From Thioalkalivibrio thiocyanoxidans ARh2 (GTDB taxonomy: Bacteria; Pseudomonadota; Gammaproteobacteria; Ectothiorhodospirales; Ectothiorhodospiraceae): 64,000 nucleotides of DNA. The notes under the pieces are model-generated. The model saw nothing but the letters and a program-made list of their open reading frames with translations. It ran no database searches and was not told where the DNA came from. Within the stretch, counting starts at the first letter, position 1, and the number at the start of each line of letters is the position of its first letter. The DNA is taken from NCBI RefSeq assembly GCF_000385215.1, contig NZ_ARQK01000048.1, positions 1-64,000 of the forward strand, in the 5' to 3' direction. This document shows, piece after piece, positions 1 to 9,113 of the stretch. The position numbers were made by a program, and so were the translations under genes.

Positions 1-213
1 GAGCCGCTCAATGCCCGACAGATCAAGGTTCTCAATCGCCTGCTGGACGGATTCGAAGGTGGGATGACCTCTTCACGTTGGGCCCGGATGGCCAAGTGTT
101 CGCAGGACACGGCGCAGCGGGATATTGCGGACCTAGTGGGCCGGGGCGCGTTGAAGAAGAACCCGGGCGGTGGACGCAGCACGAGTTACTCTTTGCCAGA
201 AACGCTTGCATGA
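1..213 (+). CDS. Fic family protein, C-terminal fragment (cut by window edge)
   Basis: The window opens inside a plus-strand frame of 70 codons ending in TGA at 211-213. The translation contains a winged-helix segment (LNARQIKVLNRLLDGFEG, then SRWARMAKCSQDTAQRDI and RGALKKNPGGGRSTSYSL). I recognise this as the C-terminal DNA-binding-like domain found after the Fic AMP-transferase core in DUF4172-type Fic proteins. The catalytic HPFxxGNGR motif would lie upstream and is not visible. Family assignment rests on this tail only. Fic proteins usually modify target proteins by adenylylation; the target here is unknown. The neighbours are unknown genes on the other strand. Confidence 0.7.
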   Translation, partial: EPLNARQIKVLNRLLDGFEGGMTSSRWARMAKCSQDTAQRDIADLVGRGALKKNPGGGRSTSYSLPETLA

Positions 214-339
214 CCCCGATCAGGGCGCCGAGCTGTCAAGCAATGCTGATCGCTACCAACCACGTCATCGCGGTAAACCATTTTGATGAAGGTCCACCCG
301 TCTCCCGCAAGAATGACGTAATCGCCGATCCCTACATGG

Positions 340-723
340 TTATCCGTCGTCTTCAAAACCAGCTGTTGCGAGATCACGCCTAAGTTCCTGCAGACGCAGC
401 TCAAGCGCCGCCAGGAGAGCCTCTAGCACCTGCACCTCATCTCTCGGCTGTAGCCAATCCAGTTTCTTTCCTCCACCTTGTGAAACACCGAAAGGCAGTT
501 CCGCCGCGCATCCTTCTACCTCTGTATCGATGCTTCGAGCGTGGGGAAGGGGAAGCGATCGTCTGGGGAAAAGACTAGCACTGATCTTGAATCGTACTTT
601 CGGATCCTCAACCTTTAGAGTGGCGGGTCCTCCCTCAGGCTTCGGTTTAAATGGGGTAGAACCCGTCCGTTCAACGCCACTACTAGTGGTCCGGTGGCTG
701 GGTCTGCTCCTTACGCAGGTCAA
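340..723 (-). CDS. Shortened paralogue of the adjacent unknown protein
   Basis: This 127-codon frame (TTG start) repeats the C-terminal half of the gene at 683-1345. Shared blocks include VEDPK-RF-I, ASAR/HARSI, AELPFG, LEWL/LDWL and EIQVLE/EVQVLE. It lacks the N-terminal half of about 125 residues. No good ribosome-binding site precedes the TTG, and the frame overlaps the end of the upstream copy by about 41 bases. It may be read by reinitiation after the upstream stop, or be a decaying duplicate. Function unknown. Confidence 0.45.
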   Translation of the reverse strand: MTCVRSRPSHRTTSSGVERTGSTPFKPKPEGGPATLKVEDPKVRFKISASLFPRRSLPLPHARSIDTEVEGCAAELPFGVSQGGGKKLDWLQPRDEVQVLEALLAALELRLQELRRDLATAGFEDDG

Positions 724-1345
724 TCAGTACATCGTTTAGCGCATCCCTGACGGACTCAAGTACCTGTATCTCTTCCGCCGGCATGAGCCATTCCAGCGTC
801 CTACGGCCATTTGGCGCGATGCCGAAGGGCAGTTCCGCCTGCAGGCCTGTCACAGTCGTACGAATATTGCGCGCACTGGCAAGTGGCAGCATTCGGCTGC
901 TGGGTATCAGATTTGCCTTGATGCTGAAGCGAATCTTGGGGTCTTCGACATTTACGCTTTTTCGTGCGTTTTGGGGCTTTGGGGAAAAGGGTTGGTCCAT
1001 TATGTAATCCTTGCCGGGCGAAAGACCATCAATGGTCATGTTTTTCAGAGATCTCCTGATCTGTTTCTTTTTTGACGAACTTGCAGACGCCAGTTGGTTT
1101 CGCAGCAATGCGCTTTGCAGGGAGAGCTGCTTTTTAAAATTATCAACATGGGAGCGATCGCGGAAATGAAAGATAATCGCGATATGATCGCCATCGCGCT
1201 TGATCCTTATTTCAGCGGGCTCCTCGCCAACAGGGACCTGTATCGGCTGGAGATCGTGTAGGAACTGTGCGCCTAGCGAATCGGCGGTTCGTTTCTCGAC
1301 TGCCTCGAGTAGGACTTCGATCGTGTGTCTGGAAGATACATCCAT
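683..1345 (-). CDS. Unknown protein, 220 aa
   Basis: The ATG start is preceded by AAGGAG at a good distance, so the gene is likely real. The protein is soluble-looking, with no signal peptide or membrane segment. The N-terminal half contains a basic helical stretch (SSSKKKQIRRSLKN, around residues 88-101). The C-terminal half (about residues 125-215) is a conserved-looking module that is duplicated in the following frame. I do not recognise the family. It is transcribed in the same direction as the large recombinase-like gene at 1646-6418 and may belong to the same mobile unit, but a 300-base gap separates them. Confidence 0.65.
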   Translation of the reverse strand: MDVSSRHTIEVLLEAVEKRTADSLGAQFLHDLQPIQVPVGEEPAEIRIKRDGDHIAIIFHFRDRSHVDNFKKQLSLQSALLRNQLASASSSKKKQIRRSLKNMTIDGLSPGKDYIMDQPFSPKPQNARKSVNVEDPKIRFSIKANLIPSSRMLPLASARNIRTTVTGLQAELPFGIAPNGRRTLEWLMPAEEIQVLESVRDALNDVLIDLRKEQTQPPDH

Positions 1346-1378
1346 GTATGCGCTCCTTTAAGCCTTGGAATGACAGTA

Positions 1379-1432
1379 CCAATATACACCCTCGTGCTTG
1401 GGTCGTTTTTGCGTGCGAATAGGGCGCGAGGT
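1379..1432. repeat. Partial copy of a dispersed inverted-repeat element
   Basis: This intergenic stretch, centred on TTTTTGCGTGCGAATAGGGC, resembles the left part of the inverted-repeat element at 41809-42075 (TTTTGCGTGCGAACAAGGC with similar flanks). The two sites are 40 kb apart, one in accessory and one in core DNA. The rest of 1346-1645 shows no gene. Confidence 0.5.
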
Positions 1433-1645
1433 TTCGGTGGATGCTTTCTGGGAAAGCAGTCGAAGCGCCAGGGAGAAACGACAATGGACGGCTCTCCGAT
1501 GTCGATTGGTTGTGAGACGGATGCTCGACAATCCCCTGTCCTGAATCACCCACTTGCGTGCCAAACCACTACCCGCTGAATATCTTGCCTTGTCTGGTAT
1601 CACCGGGAGTTCGAATACGAGATCTCTCTTTCGCCAGACTCTTAG

Positions 1646-4600
1646 TTAGCCATCGGTCAAATAAGCCTGTATGGCAAGAATTAGGAGATGGTGTCTGGTG
1701 CGTCCAATAGGCGGTATTGTCTGAGCGGTGGGAAGGTATTTTCGGACGATATCGGCGGCCTGCGCATGGGATGAAATGGCGATCAGCTCGAGTCCCAGCG
1801 CATGTAGGTCTTTGCGTGGTAGTTGTGCGATGGGGCGGGCGAGGTCGATGAGTGGTTCGGTTCGACTCCTCCGCTTCTGTGGGGCGCCTCTAAGAAATTG
1901 GAGTGTCAACAGCTGTTCGAGCCATTGAAGGTAGCTCCGGTCATGCGATATCTGGCCGATGGTACGATCTTGCGCGCGCGCGATCTCTTCGATTGACCAG
2001 CCTTCTCGGATGCTTATCGCTGTAGTGAGATACTGGACGAGGCGTTCGTCGGCCTGGTTTGGATCTGGCGATGGGGTAGTAGATAGGCCTATGTGTGAAG
2101 GGTCTCCATCGGTTGGGGCCGGGTAGTTACTCACGCGGTGATCAGCATCTAAGGGTGCCAAGGCAAGGGTATCGATGATCGCGGCATCCTCAGGCTGATG
2201 AGCACGGCGCTTGCGCAAGGCGGCTTGTGAGAGCGCACCCGGGCTTCGTTTGACCAAGGCGGCGAGACAGCGGCGGGTTGGCCCGGTCCACCCATGGGAC
2301 ACGTCGGTCATCAGGGGGATGGAATGGTCGTAGTGCATGAGGGTGGTGGAGGGGTGTCCATGCCCCAGTTGACGGGAAATGTATCGGTAGCGTGCGCGAA
2401 GTGACAGACGGGTCACTGTAGCGGTCGGTGATGTTTTGTAAGGTAGATCCAGCGTTAAGCTAGGAAAATGGTCGCAATGGACGTCGTAGCCTGCCTGCGT
2501 CGCGTAGGCATGCCGATAACTGTGCAGTCGGAATGGGGCTAAACAGTCGGATTGGAATAATTGTTGGACGGCTTCAGCGAAATGCGCGTGATAGTTCCGT
2601 TGCCAGTCCAAGGAGTTCCCATGAGGGGGAACCGGTAAGAGGTCCTGTGCAGCAAGCGATTGTGTTTTCTTGGTGACGTGGATGCACTCGTGCGTCCGGG
2701 TTATTTCTCTGCGCGCTTCGCGCTCTTGGATTGTGGTAACGAGTCGTTTAGAGGCCAAGGACTTTAGCCATGCTTGACGTCGAGGATGTATCCAGAGAGC
2801 GGAGCGATGGTGGCCGATGAGATGGGCGTCGGCGGTCAGGGTCGGCAGTTCCCCGGTTCGCAGTTTGTACAAAAATTGGAGGAGGAGGGCGTAATGGATA
2901 ACCCGATCAGGCGGGCTAGGTCGAGCGGGTAGCTGTGGGGATGGATTGGGGGCGAGGAATCGCAGGAGCCATTCTGACTCGCCGCCTGTGATGGGGTCGC
3001 CCGCACGAGGAAACGCAACCCCTAACTCGTCTGCTTCGGTCAACTGAGCGTGAACTTCCCGCGGTATGTCTTCCGGGTGGTCGCGGTTGTGCCTCAAAAC
3101 CCATGCGACGGGCTTTTGCTTCTTTGGGTCGGCACAGATTTCGCTGAGGATCAGCTCGGCGGCCTCTCGCGGGTCTTCGCCCGCGTGGCCGGAGAGAGCG
3201 AGTTCCACCGCGTGGGTCAGCTGTGTCACGTATTGGTACGTTGTGGATGGGCGAATCTTTTTCCTGTGCTTGGGGGCCGTCATGTGATGACGGATTGCGC
3301 GGGCGAGAAGTAAAGGCACCGACCCTGCAAGGGATTCGGAAGCGAGGCGGTCTGCTGCGTTGATGACGGCTGTTGCGCGGTGGGGCACGCAATCCGAGCG
3401 CCAGCGACCGATGGCTTTGCGCATCGCCTCATAGTGGCTCAACGCAACAGACTGGGTCTGCATCCTTGTCTCGGTAGTGGATGCGGCTTCTGCCGGCCCA
3501 GATGCGGCCTGAGGAGCCACGCGACGCCCCGTCACCAAGGCGAGGAGTCGGTCGCAGCGTGGGCCGGTCGCTTCGAGGTCTCCGCGCTCCCACGCGGCCC
3601 GTGTGGCTGGTGTCGTGAGTCTGCGTGCCATGCTCACGGTGCGGCATACACTTTTCAGTGTGATTCCTCGCCCAAGGACTTTCCGGGCTGGGGGGTGAGT
3701 AAGGAGAGCCTTTAACGCGACTTCGCCGGATGGATGTAGGACGCCCCCTTCGTGAGCAACGCGGAACGCAGTGGCTTGGGCCGCAGACAAGAGTTGGATG
3801 CCATGGATATGGTCCGACCGGGGTAGGAAAAGAGCCGCCACATGGGTGGCATTCGGTACACGGCGCAATTCACCCTCCGAGAGGAGTTTCTTGATCCGTA
3901 CGGGGTCTGTGCTCACACCCCATATCACACTGAGCACGAGCGCGGCCTGGTGCATCTGGCTTGCTGCCGCATCATCCAGACCCGAAAGCGGCCCGAGATC
4001 CTCGACCAGTCGCAGGAGCACCGTTTCGAGCGATCGTGTGAGGCGATATGCCTCCAGGTGCGTGGGCTGGATGACCGATACCGGGACGTTGTTGGCGGGA
4101 TCCTCGTCATTCGTGTCGGAGGTGCGAGGGTCCGGGGCGTGCTCCTTGGAGGCGCACTCGCGAGCGAGCTGCGCGACCGTGGAATATGGGTTATCGCGGT
4201 CCGACGGGCGTTCTTCATCGTAGCCGGCTACTGGGCAGAGGTTCAGGTCCTCTAAATAACTCTCGATAAAAGGCGCGAGCCGCTGGGCCAGCGAGTATGG
4301 AGAATCGGGATCAGTCACGTCATAGGGCTCGCCGAGATGACGGTGCCCCATGTGCTGCTGGATGTCACAGCCCGGTGCGCCGAGTTCCTCGATTCGAGTG
4401 GCGAACCAGTGGCGTAGGCGGTGAATATCGACAGGGATTTGCGTGTGTGCGACCAAGTCCTCCGGGCGTAGCGTCCGGGGACTGAAATCGATTGGATCGA
4501 GCGAGAAAAATAGCGGCGCATCGCCGGAAAGGGCCCGTTCAAGATGCTGGATAGCTGAACGAGCCTGTTCAGATAGATGTACCCGTAGCTCATCCCTGAT

Positions 4601-6418
4601 GCGTCTCATTAACGCTGCCATGGACTGGATCTGAGCGAGGACCGATTGTGGAAGAACGACTATCCGGTCGTCGCCCCGACGGCGTTTATCCGACAGGTAC
4701 GCGATGCCCGGGCCGGAATCCGAAAACTCGACGAGATGAGCGAGGGAGAACTGGGAAAGGCTGAATCCCATGCGATGGGCGGTTGCGGCCGCGAACATTA
4801 GCGCGGTGTGACGCATGAGGTCGCCGTGCCATTTAAGCGCACCCTGCAGGGACCAGCGCTTTGGGCGGCCATTCACGACCCGGCGCTGGGCCTGCGACAT
4901 GAGGTCTCGGAGTGATTCGATGTTCAGCGCGCCCCGTGGGGCGCCCACACGGGTCCCGTCATACTGATGATCGACGTGGACCGTGATATCCGCAAGGTCC
5001 AGCGCGTCCTTGTATTGCGATGCCACTGTGCTGAGTCGAGGTGCGTAATAGCTCAGGGGCGCGGCGGACGCAAAACCATTCGTACCGACAACGATTTGGG
5101 CCGTCCTGGGGTGCCCGGTGACCTGGTAGAGCAGTACCGGAAGTACGCGTTGTAGGCGAACCTGACTTAGTCGCGGAACGACTTGAGCGTGGTGCCTGAG
5201 CCGCTTCTCGAAGTCCGTTTTCTTGATGGCCGAGGGAATGGCGGGCGAGTGTAGGAAGGCCGGTATGCTCGTCTGTAGGGCTGCAGGGTAAGGCAAAAAT
5301 AGTTGATCCTGATGAGCCGCTTGCCAGTCCCCCTCGCAGTCTGCTTGTGAGTACTCGATCTCACGGTCCCTTAAGGATATCCAATAGTAGCCGGTGAGTT
5401 GGAGGTGGATGCTGTCATCATACTGTTGGCCGTCTTGATCCACCCGGAAGTTCTGCAGTGCGCGTATCACCGTCGACGCACTTCGCGCCGTGGTCAACAT
5501 TAGCGCGAGGACGAGGTCGATGAGGCCATCCTGATCTATGACTCTGCGACTGAGGTTGTTGGTGAGCTCCGCAAACAGCAGCCGCGCCTCGTCTGCGGAG
5601 AGACTAGCCTCGGTATCAGGTACCAGATAAGCACCGAACCGTAAGCGGCTGTCGGGTGCGGCCAATTCTCTCGTAACGAGAGCGTCGGGCTGGTGATCCG
5701 CTGGCTGAAAGTCGTCTTGCTGCAGTGTTTTCGTGGGGCGATCCGGCGCTCGGTTGGCTTGCGAGGGCTTTTGATCGGGGCGCGTCGCCCGGTTTCGAGG
5801 CGAGATCGCCTCAAGTGATCGGATGGCGAGCGAGCGGGCAGGGTTTCTCGTAAAACCTGCCGTATCCGCCAGGAGGTTGGCAGTTTCGCGGGTAATCTTG
5901 CTGTCGCCCGCTAGCGCTTCTTCAAATTGGTCAACCGCCGGAATCGGTTCATTGATCGAACTGATGTAGTTTGATAAGCGCTCAATATACCGCTGGACAC
6001 CGCGTACTTCGGGAGATGCGCCATAGGTGTAGAGTGCAGCGAAGAGCCAGAGCCTAAGCGCATCCACGCCCGGCGGTTGATCGACGCGATCGTGTAGGGC
6101 CGCGAATACGTTGCCTGACGGCCCAAAGCCGTGATAGGGGCAGCGTGGGTCATGGGACACATACCGTTCGTGGAGCTCCCGGATGTCGTCGCACAAGCTG
6201 CGCAGAAGGTCGTGGTACGTCAGTGTGAGGCGATCCCCGAAGCGATGAAGTATGCGCTCGATGGCTTGCGCCACGACCGCCCCGTGAGCGACTTGCCCGG
6301 TGGCGGTGGCTGGGATTGGGAAGAGTACATACCCGGCCAACTGGGCCCTGCCGTCGATGTGCTCGGGGGGCGATTCGATGGCTCGGTACTGAGCCCACGG
6401 GTCTGTAGACGAAATCAA
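1646..6418 (-). CDS. Giant protein with two tyrosine-recombinase domains, 1590 aa
   Basis: The TTG start has GGGAGAG six bases upstream and overlaps the stop of a small upstream frame (TTGA). Two regions carry tyrosine recombinase/phage integrase motifs. Domain 1 has Arg549 (TAHRMGF), HRLRH at 666-670, a GH pair at 691-692 and a possible nucleophile Tyr699. Its GH-to-Tyr spacing is short, so it may be degenerate. Domain 2 looks canonical: Arg1187 (KLRTGEL), His1299-Ser-Tyr-Arg1302, GH at 1352-1353 and Tyr1363 (LMHYDHS). A C-terminal tail of about 150 residues contains a helix-turn-helix-like segment (GWSIEEIARAQDRTIGQIS). Ordinary integrases are 300-450 residues with a single catalytic domain. 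The protein should bind and perhaps recombine DNA. Its sites and partners are unknown, and I know of no named family with this architecture. Confidence 0.8.
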   Translation of the reverse strand: MISSTDPWAQYRAIESPPEHIDGRAQLAGYVLFPIPATATGQVAHGAVVAQAIERILHRFGDRLTLTYHDLLRSLCDDIRELHERYVSHDPRCPYHGFGPSGNVFAALHDRVDQPPGVDALRLWLFAALYTYGASPEVRGVQRYIERLSNYISSINEPIPAVDQFEEALAGDSKITRETANLLADTAGFTRNPARSLAIRSLEAISPRNRATRPDQKPSQANRAPDRPTKTLQQDDFQPADHQPDALVTRELAAPDSRLRFGAYLVPDTEASLSADEARLLFAELTNNLSRRVIDQDGLIDLVLALMLTTARSASTVIRALQNFRVDQDGQQYDDSIHLQLTGYYWISLRDREIEYSQADCEGDWQAAHQDQLFLPYPAALQTSIPAFLHSPAIPSAIKKTDFEKRLRHHAQVVPRLSQVRLQRVLPVLLYQVTGHPRTAQIVVGTNGFASAAPLSYYAPRLSTVASQYKDALDLADITVHVDHQYDGTRVGAPRGALNIESLRDLMSQAQRRVVNGRPKRWSLQGALKWHGDLMRHTALMFAAATAHRMGFSLSQFSLAHLVEFSDSGPGIAYLSDKRRRGDDRIVVLPQSVLAQIQSMAALMRRIRDELRVHLSEQARSAIQHLERALSGDAPLFFSLDPIDFSPRTLRPEDLVAHTQIPVDIHRLRHWFATRIEELGAPGCDIQQHMGHRHLGEPYDVTDPDSPYSLAQRLAPFIESYLEDLNLCPVAGYDEERPSDRDNPYSTVAQLARECASKEHAPDPRTSDTNDEDPANNVPVSVIQPTHLEAYRLTRSLETVLLRLVEDLGPLSGLDDAAASQMHQAALVLSVIWGVSTDPVRIKKLLSEGELRRVPNATHVAALFLPRSDHIHGIQLLSAAQATAFRVAHEGGVLHPSGEVALKALLTHPPARKVLGRGITLKSVCRTVSMARRLTTPATRAAWERGDLEATGPRCDRLLALVTGRRVAPQAASGPAEAASTTETRMQTQSVALSHYEAMRKAIGRWRSDCVPHRATAVINAADRLASESLAGSVPLLLARAIRHHMTAPKHRKKIRPSTTYQYVTQLTHAVELALSGHAGEDPREAAELILSEICADPKKQKPVAWVLRHNRDHPEDIPREVHAQLTEADELGVAFPRAGDPITGGESEWLLRFLAPNPSPQLPARPSPPDRVIHYALLLQFLYKLRTGELPTLTADAHLIGHHRSALWIHPRRQAWLKSLASKRLVTTIQEREARREITRTHECIHVTKKTQSLAAQDLLPVPPHGNSLDWQRNYHAHFAEAVQQLFQSDCLAPFRLHSYRHAYATQAGYDVHCDHFPSLTLDLPYKTSPTATVTRLSLRARYRYISRQLGHGHPSTTLMHYDHSIPLMTDVSHGWTGPTRRCLAALVKRSPGALSQAALRKRRAHQPEDAAIIDTLALAPLDADHRVSNYPAPTDGDPSHIGLSTTPSPDPNQADERLVQYLTTAISIREGWSIEEIARAQDRTIGQISHDRSYLQWLEQLLTLQFLRGAPQKRRSRTEPLIDLARPIAQLPRKDLHALGLELIAISSHAQAADIVRKYLPTAQTIPPIGRTRHHLLILAIQAYLTDG

Positions 6419-6528
6419 CGGGACTCTCCCGGGATGGTGTGATCGCCTCCTGTGCCGGGTAGGTACGCCCCAAGATAGGCTTGATGAGTTGGTGGTCTAA
6501 AGTCGCTGCTAGGAAAAGGCGCGTCCAT
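6415..6528 (-). CDS. Small ORF (37 aa) translationally coupled to the giant recombinase
   Basis: The ATG at 6528 is preceded by GAGAGGA at five bases. The frame runs 37 codons, and its TGA (6417-6415) overlaps the TTG start of the 1590-residue gene in a TTGA arrangement typical of translational coupling. An in-frame TAA lies just upstream, so it is not the end of a longer gene. The peptide is rich in Pro, Gly and Ser and unlike anything I know. It could simply be a leader that delivers ribosomes to a weak TTG start. Confidence 0.45.
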   Translation of the reverse strand: MDAPFPSSDFRPPTHQAYLGAYLPGTGGDHTIPGESR

Positions 6529-6799
6529 GCGTCCTCTCTGTTACGGGATGGCTTGGGGCACGATGATATCGAGCCTTCGGGATTCCATGCATTGCTCACT
6601 GGCGGACGTTAGCGGATCGGGACTTGGATGTCACAGGTCGTTTTAGGCGCGGGAGTGGAATGAGATTTCGAAGGCTGGAGCGCTTCGTGCGCAAGCGGAA
6701 CGACCATCGGTTCATGCCTCGGTGCTTCGATCATCCCCTCGGCATTTTCGGAGTGCAATTTGCTGTTGGGGAGGAGTAAGTGTCAGGTCTCGCGTGGTC

Positions 6800-7233
6800 A
6801 TATACACGTTATTGGAAATAAACCGGGACGTTCATGCTGCCAGGCCTTGAGGGTTTCCACCGGTGTCCGATGCCCAAGCGCCTTCTACCCGATGTGATGG
6901 TTGTACAGCCTCTGGTAGTGCCGCAGGGCGTCGTCCAGGTGCAGACCGGAGTCGAAGTGGCGGGTGCGCAGCAGGTCGGCGATGCGCCCGTGGGAGCGTT
7001 CGGCCATACCGTTGGTCTGGGGCCGTTTGGGCCGGATCATCAGAGTGGTATGCAGTCGCTTCGGGCAATGGGACCGGCTTCCACGTCCCGGCGGTAGCGC
7101 CGCTTACGCTCGGTTATGCGGGTAATCCCGTAGCGCCGGGCCAGTTCGGGATCGTTCACGCTCGGCCGCGCTTCTGCAGCGCTCGCTGGATCTGGGGTGT
7201 GGTGCACGCGTTCGAATGGATCGTACTCGCCAT
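6800..7233 (-). pseudogene. Decayed IS481-type transposase
   Basis: Reading leftward, ATG at 7233 opens a start typical of IS481 transposases (TIHSNACTTP, about residues 4-13) but meets TGA after 25 codons. Near 7040-6831 another frame gives the end of the integrase core (KRPQTNGMAERSHGRIADLL, then ALRHYQRLYNHHIG, a stop where Gln is expected, then KALGHRTPVETLKAW). The middle, including most of the DDE core, is missing. This is a remnant, not an active element. I could not define terminal inverted repeats. Confidence 0.75.
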
Positions 7234-7354
7234 GCTATTCGTCCTGCGTGGGCCCACCGTACACGGTATTCAGCTACTCCCGGGCACGGAACAGGGGAAC
7301 CTGCTCGTGCGATATAGAATCATCCGTTATCTAACACCTAGGGTCTGGAGCCAC

Positions 7355-7591
7355 ATGAAAGAGATTGACGTCCGCGACGCGCGAGAACAGCTTTCCAGCA
7401 TCCTGAAAGAAGTGGAACAGGGCCGGGAGGTATGCATTCTGCGTCGAGGTCGGCCCGTCGCGCGCGTGGTTCAACCTGCCGGGGGTCGCCCGAGATTTCG
7501 TTCCCGTGCCGACTTGCGACAGGGCTTGCCGGCCATGCGAGAAACCGCCGTTGTTACGGTTCGTACAGTGCGGGATTCTGAACGCTACTGA
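7355..7591 (+). CDS. Phd/YefM-type antitoxin
   Basis: This 78-residue protein begins KEIDVRDAREQLSSILKEVE and continues with GREVCILRRGRPVARVV, the standard prevent-host-death fold that binds the operator and a partner toxin. The ATG is preceded by TCTGGAG seven bases upstream. The stop overlaps the ATG of a following short toxin-like frame by one base, the usual antitoxin-toxin layout. Because the toxin frame is broken, this antitoxin is probably an orphan. Confidence 0.85.
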   Translation: MKEIDVRDAREQLSSILKEVEQGREVCILRRGRPVARVVQPAGGRPRFRSRADLRQGLPAMRETAVVTVRTVRDSERY

Positions 7592-7761
7592 TGTTCTTTG
7601 CGGACACCAGTGCTGTCCTGCGGTTATACCGTAGTACCCCCAAGCGATGTCATGGAGCAGCTCTTCCCCGGGCAGCGTTAGCCGCACTCTCAGTTGAGGG
7701 GGGCATCAAACATCCTGATGTAGTAGTGACCATGGGACTGCCTCCACGCGGCCATGCGTGA
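7591..7761 (+). pseudogene. vapC: Truncated VapC-like PIN toxin
   Basis: The frame starts directly at the antitoxin stop and reads MFFADTSAVLRLYRS, the beginning of a PIN-domain ribonuclease with the first acidic metal ligand (Asp in ADTS). After about 17 residues the similarity is lost and the frame ends after 56 codons. Full PIN toxins have about 130 residues and several more acidic residues. A frameshift or deletion has evidently inactivated it. No gene is visible from here to 8021. Confidence 0.65.
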
Positions 7762-8021
7762 GGCGAGCGAGGTGAGGACACGGCTCGCCGTCAAGGACGA
7801 GTTTTCTCAAGGAAACGCTCGGGATGCCCAAAGCCGCGAAGTCCCTCGGCCGGTGAGGGTTGCGCTTGCGTACGAGATCAAAGGCCCTTAGTGAGGATCT
7901 CAGCTTCACGGCAAACTGTTCCTAATGCCGGTGAATTTGAACGAGTGGCGGCATTAAGGAACACGATCGGGTGCATAGAGGCGCTGCCAAAGGGCATGCC
8001 CTTTCGATAGGAAGCGACGTG

Positions 8022-8684
8022 ATGTGCGGACGTATGACGCGCTACAGCGCGACGAGTGAACTCGGTAGGCGGTACTTCCAGGTGCCGGTCGACGAGACCT
8101 TTGATGCGCCTCGGTACAACGTTGCACCCGGCACGGACCTCGAAGCATTCCGCGCCAGCGACGAAACACCCGCTTCCTTCCTGCCGATGTTCTGGGGCTT
8201 TCGGCCGAAACGGGTGGAGGACGGCCCTCGCCCGATCAACGCCCGGGCCGAAAAGGTTGCCACGAGCCCTTACTTTCGGTCCGCATTCGCCCATCGGCGA
8301 TGCATTGTGCTGGCCGATGGCTGGTACGAGTGGCGCAAGACCGATGACGGCAAGCAGCCGTACTACATCGCCCTGGCCGAGGACGCCCCGCAGGACATCC
8401 TGATGATGGCCGGCATCTGGGAACCCATGGCAGATGGCGGCGCCTGCTGCGCGATCATCACCGAACCCGCGTCAGAGCGACTGTCGCACATTCATGACCG
8501 CAAGCCGCTGGTACTGGATGCCGCGTGTCGCTGGGACTGGCTCGACCCCAAACGGACGGAGCGGGAGGCGATCCGAGCCGCGACCGTCCGTCTGAACCCG
8601 GATGCCTTGGTCTATCACCCGGTTTCGACTCGCGTGAACCGCCCAACCGAAGACGACCCCGGATTGATCGAAGCGATTGCCTGA
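8022..8684 (+). CDS. yedK: SOS response-associated peptidase, SRAP domain (YedK/HMCES)
   Basis: The start is set at ATG 8022 because Cys2 must become the N-terminal residue; AGGAAGCG lies upstream. YedK-type proteins link Cys2 covalently to abasic sites in single-stranded DNA and shield them. Visible conserved residues are Cys2-Gly3-Arg4, Asn33 (YNVAPG), the NARAE motif at 73-77, Glu103 (GWYEW) and His158 (HIHDRKPLVL). The length of 220 residues is normal. No LexA box was recognised upstream. It stands alone, followed by small antitoxin-like genes. Confidence 0.93.
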   Translation: MCGRMTRYSATSELGRRYFQVPVDETFDAPRYNVAPGTDLEAFRASDETPASFLPMFWGFRPKRVEDGPRPINARAEKVATSPYFRSAFAHRRCIVLADGWYEWRKTDDGKQPYYIALAEDAPQDILMMAGIWEPMADGGACCAIITEPASERLSHIHDRKPLVLDAACRWDWLDPKRTEREAIRAATVRLNPDALVYHPVSTRVNRPTEDDPGLIEAIA

Positions 8685-8757
8685 AGGGGCGTTAGGCCGT
8701 GGGGTAGTGCTACCTTGGTGAATAAGCCCGGAACGGGCACTCAGGCAGGTGGCAGCG

Positions 8758-8967
8758 ATGGCCAAGCAGAGCGAAGTTGAAGCGCGCATCACCCGGATCC
8801 GCGAGAAAGCCGCATCGGTTTTTGATACCCAGAAAGTCGTCGATGACTGGATGCGCACAGAGAACCTTGTGCTCGGCGATGCCCCGATCAATCTCCTGGA
8901 GACGGAGGAGGGCGCCGACAGGGTTGAGGCCATCCTGGGCCGGATCGAGCATGGCGTGTATTCGTAA
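8758..8967 (+). CDS. Minimal DUF2384 (MbcA/ParS/Xre C-domain) protein, copy 1
   Basis: This 69-residue protein consists only of the antitoxin-set/toxin-binding domain: VFDTQKVVDDWM, LVLGDAPINLLETEEG and a terminal IEHGVYS. In MbcA- and ParS-type antitoxins this domain binds a RES-fold toxin. The N-terminal DNA-binding half is absent and no RES toxin gene is nearby. I chose ATG 8758 because it aligns with the start of the next copy. It is followed by a close paralogue with a similar upstream sequence, so gene and leader were duplicated together. Confidence 0.75.
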   Translation: MAKQSEVEARITRIREKAASVFDTQKVVDDWMRTENLVLGDAPINLLETEEGADRVEAILGRIEHGVYS

Positions 8968-9113
8968 AGGGGAAGGTGCACGTGGAGGCATTGGAGCCAC
9001 GCCGCGGCGGAGGCGCCAGGTGGCTCCGGTGGGCGGATCGTTGGGAGCGTATGCCTACTGGTTGGTGCTACCTTCAAGGAAACCCGAGTCATCACGAGCA
9101 TAGGAACGGAGCC

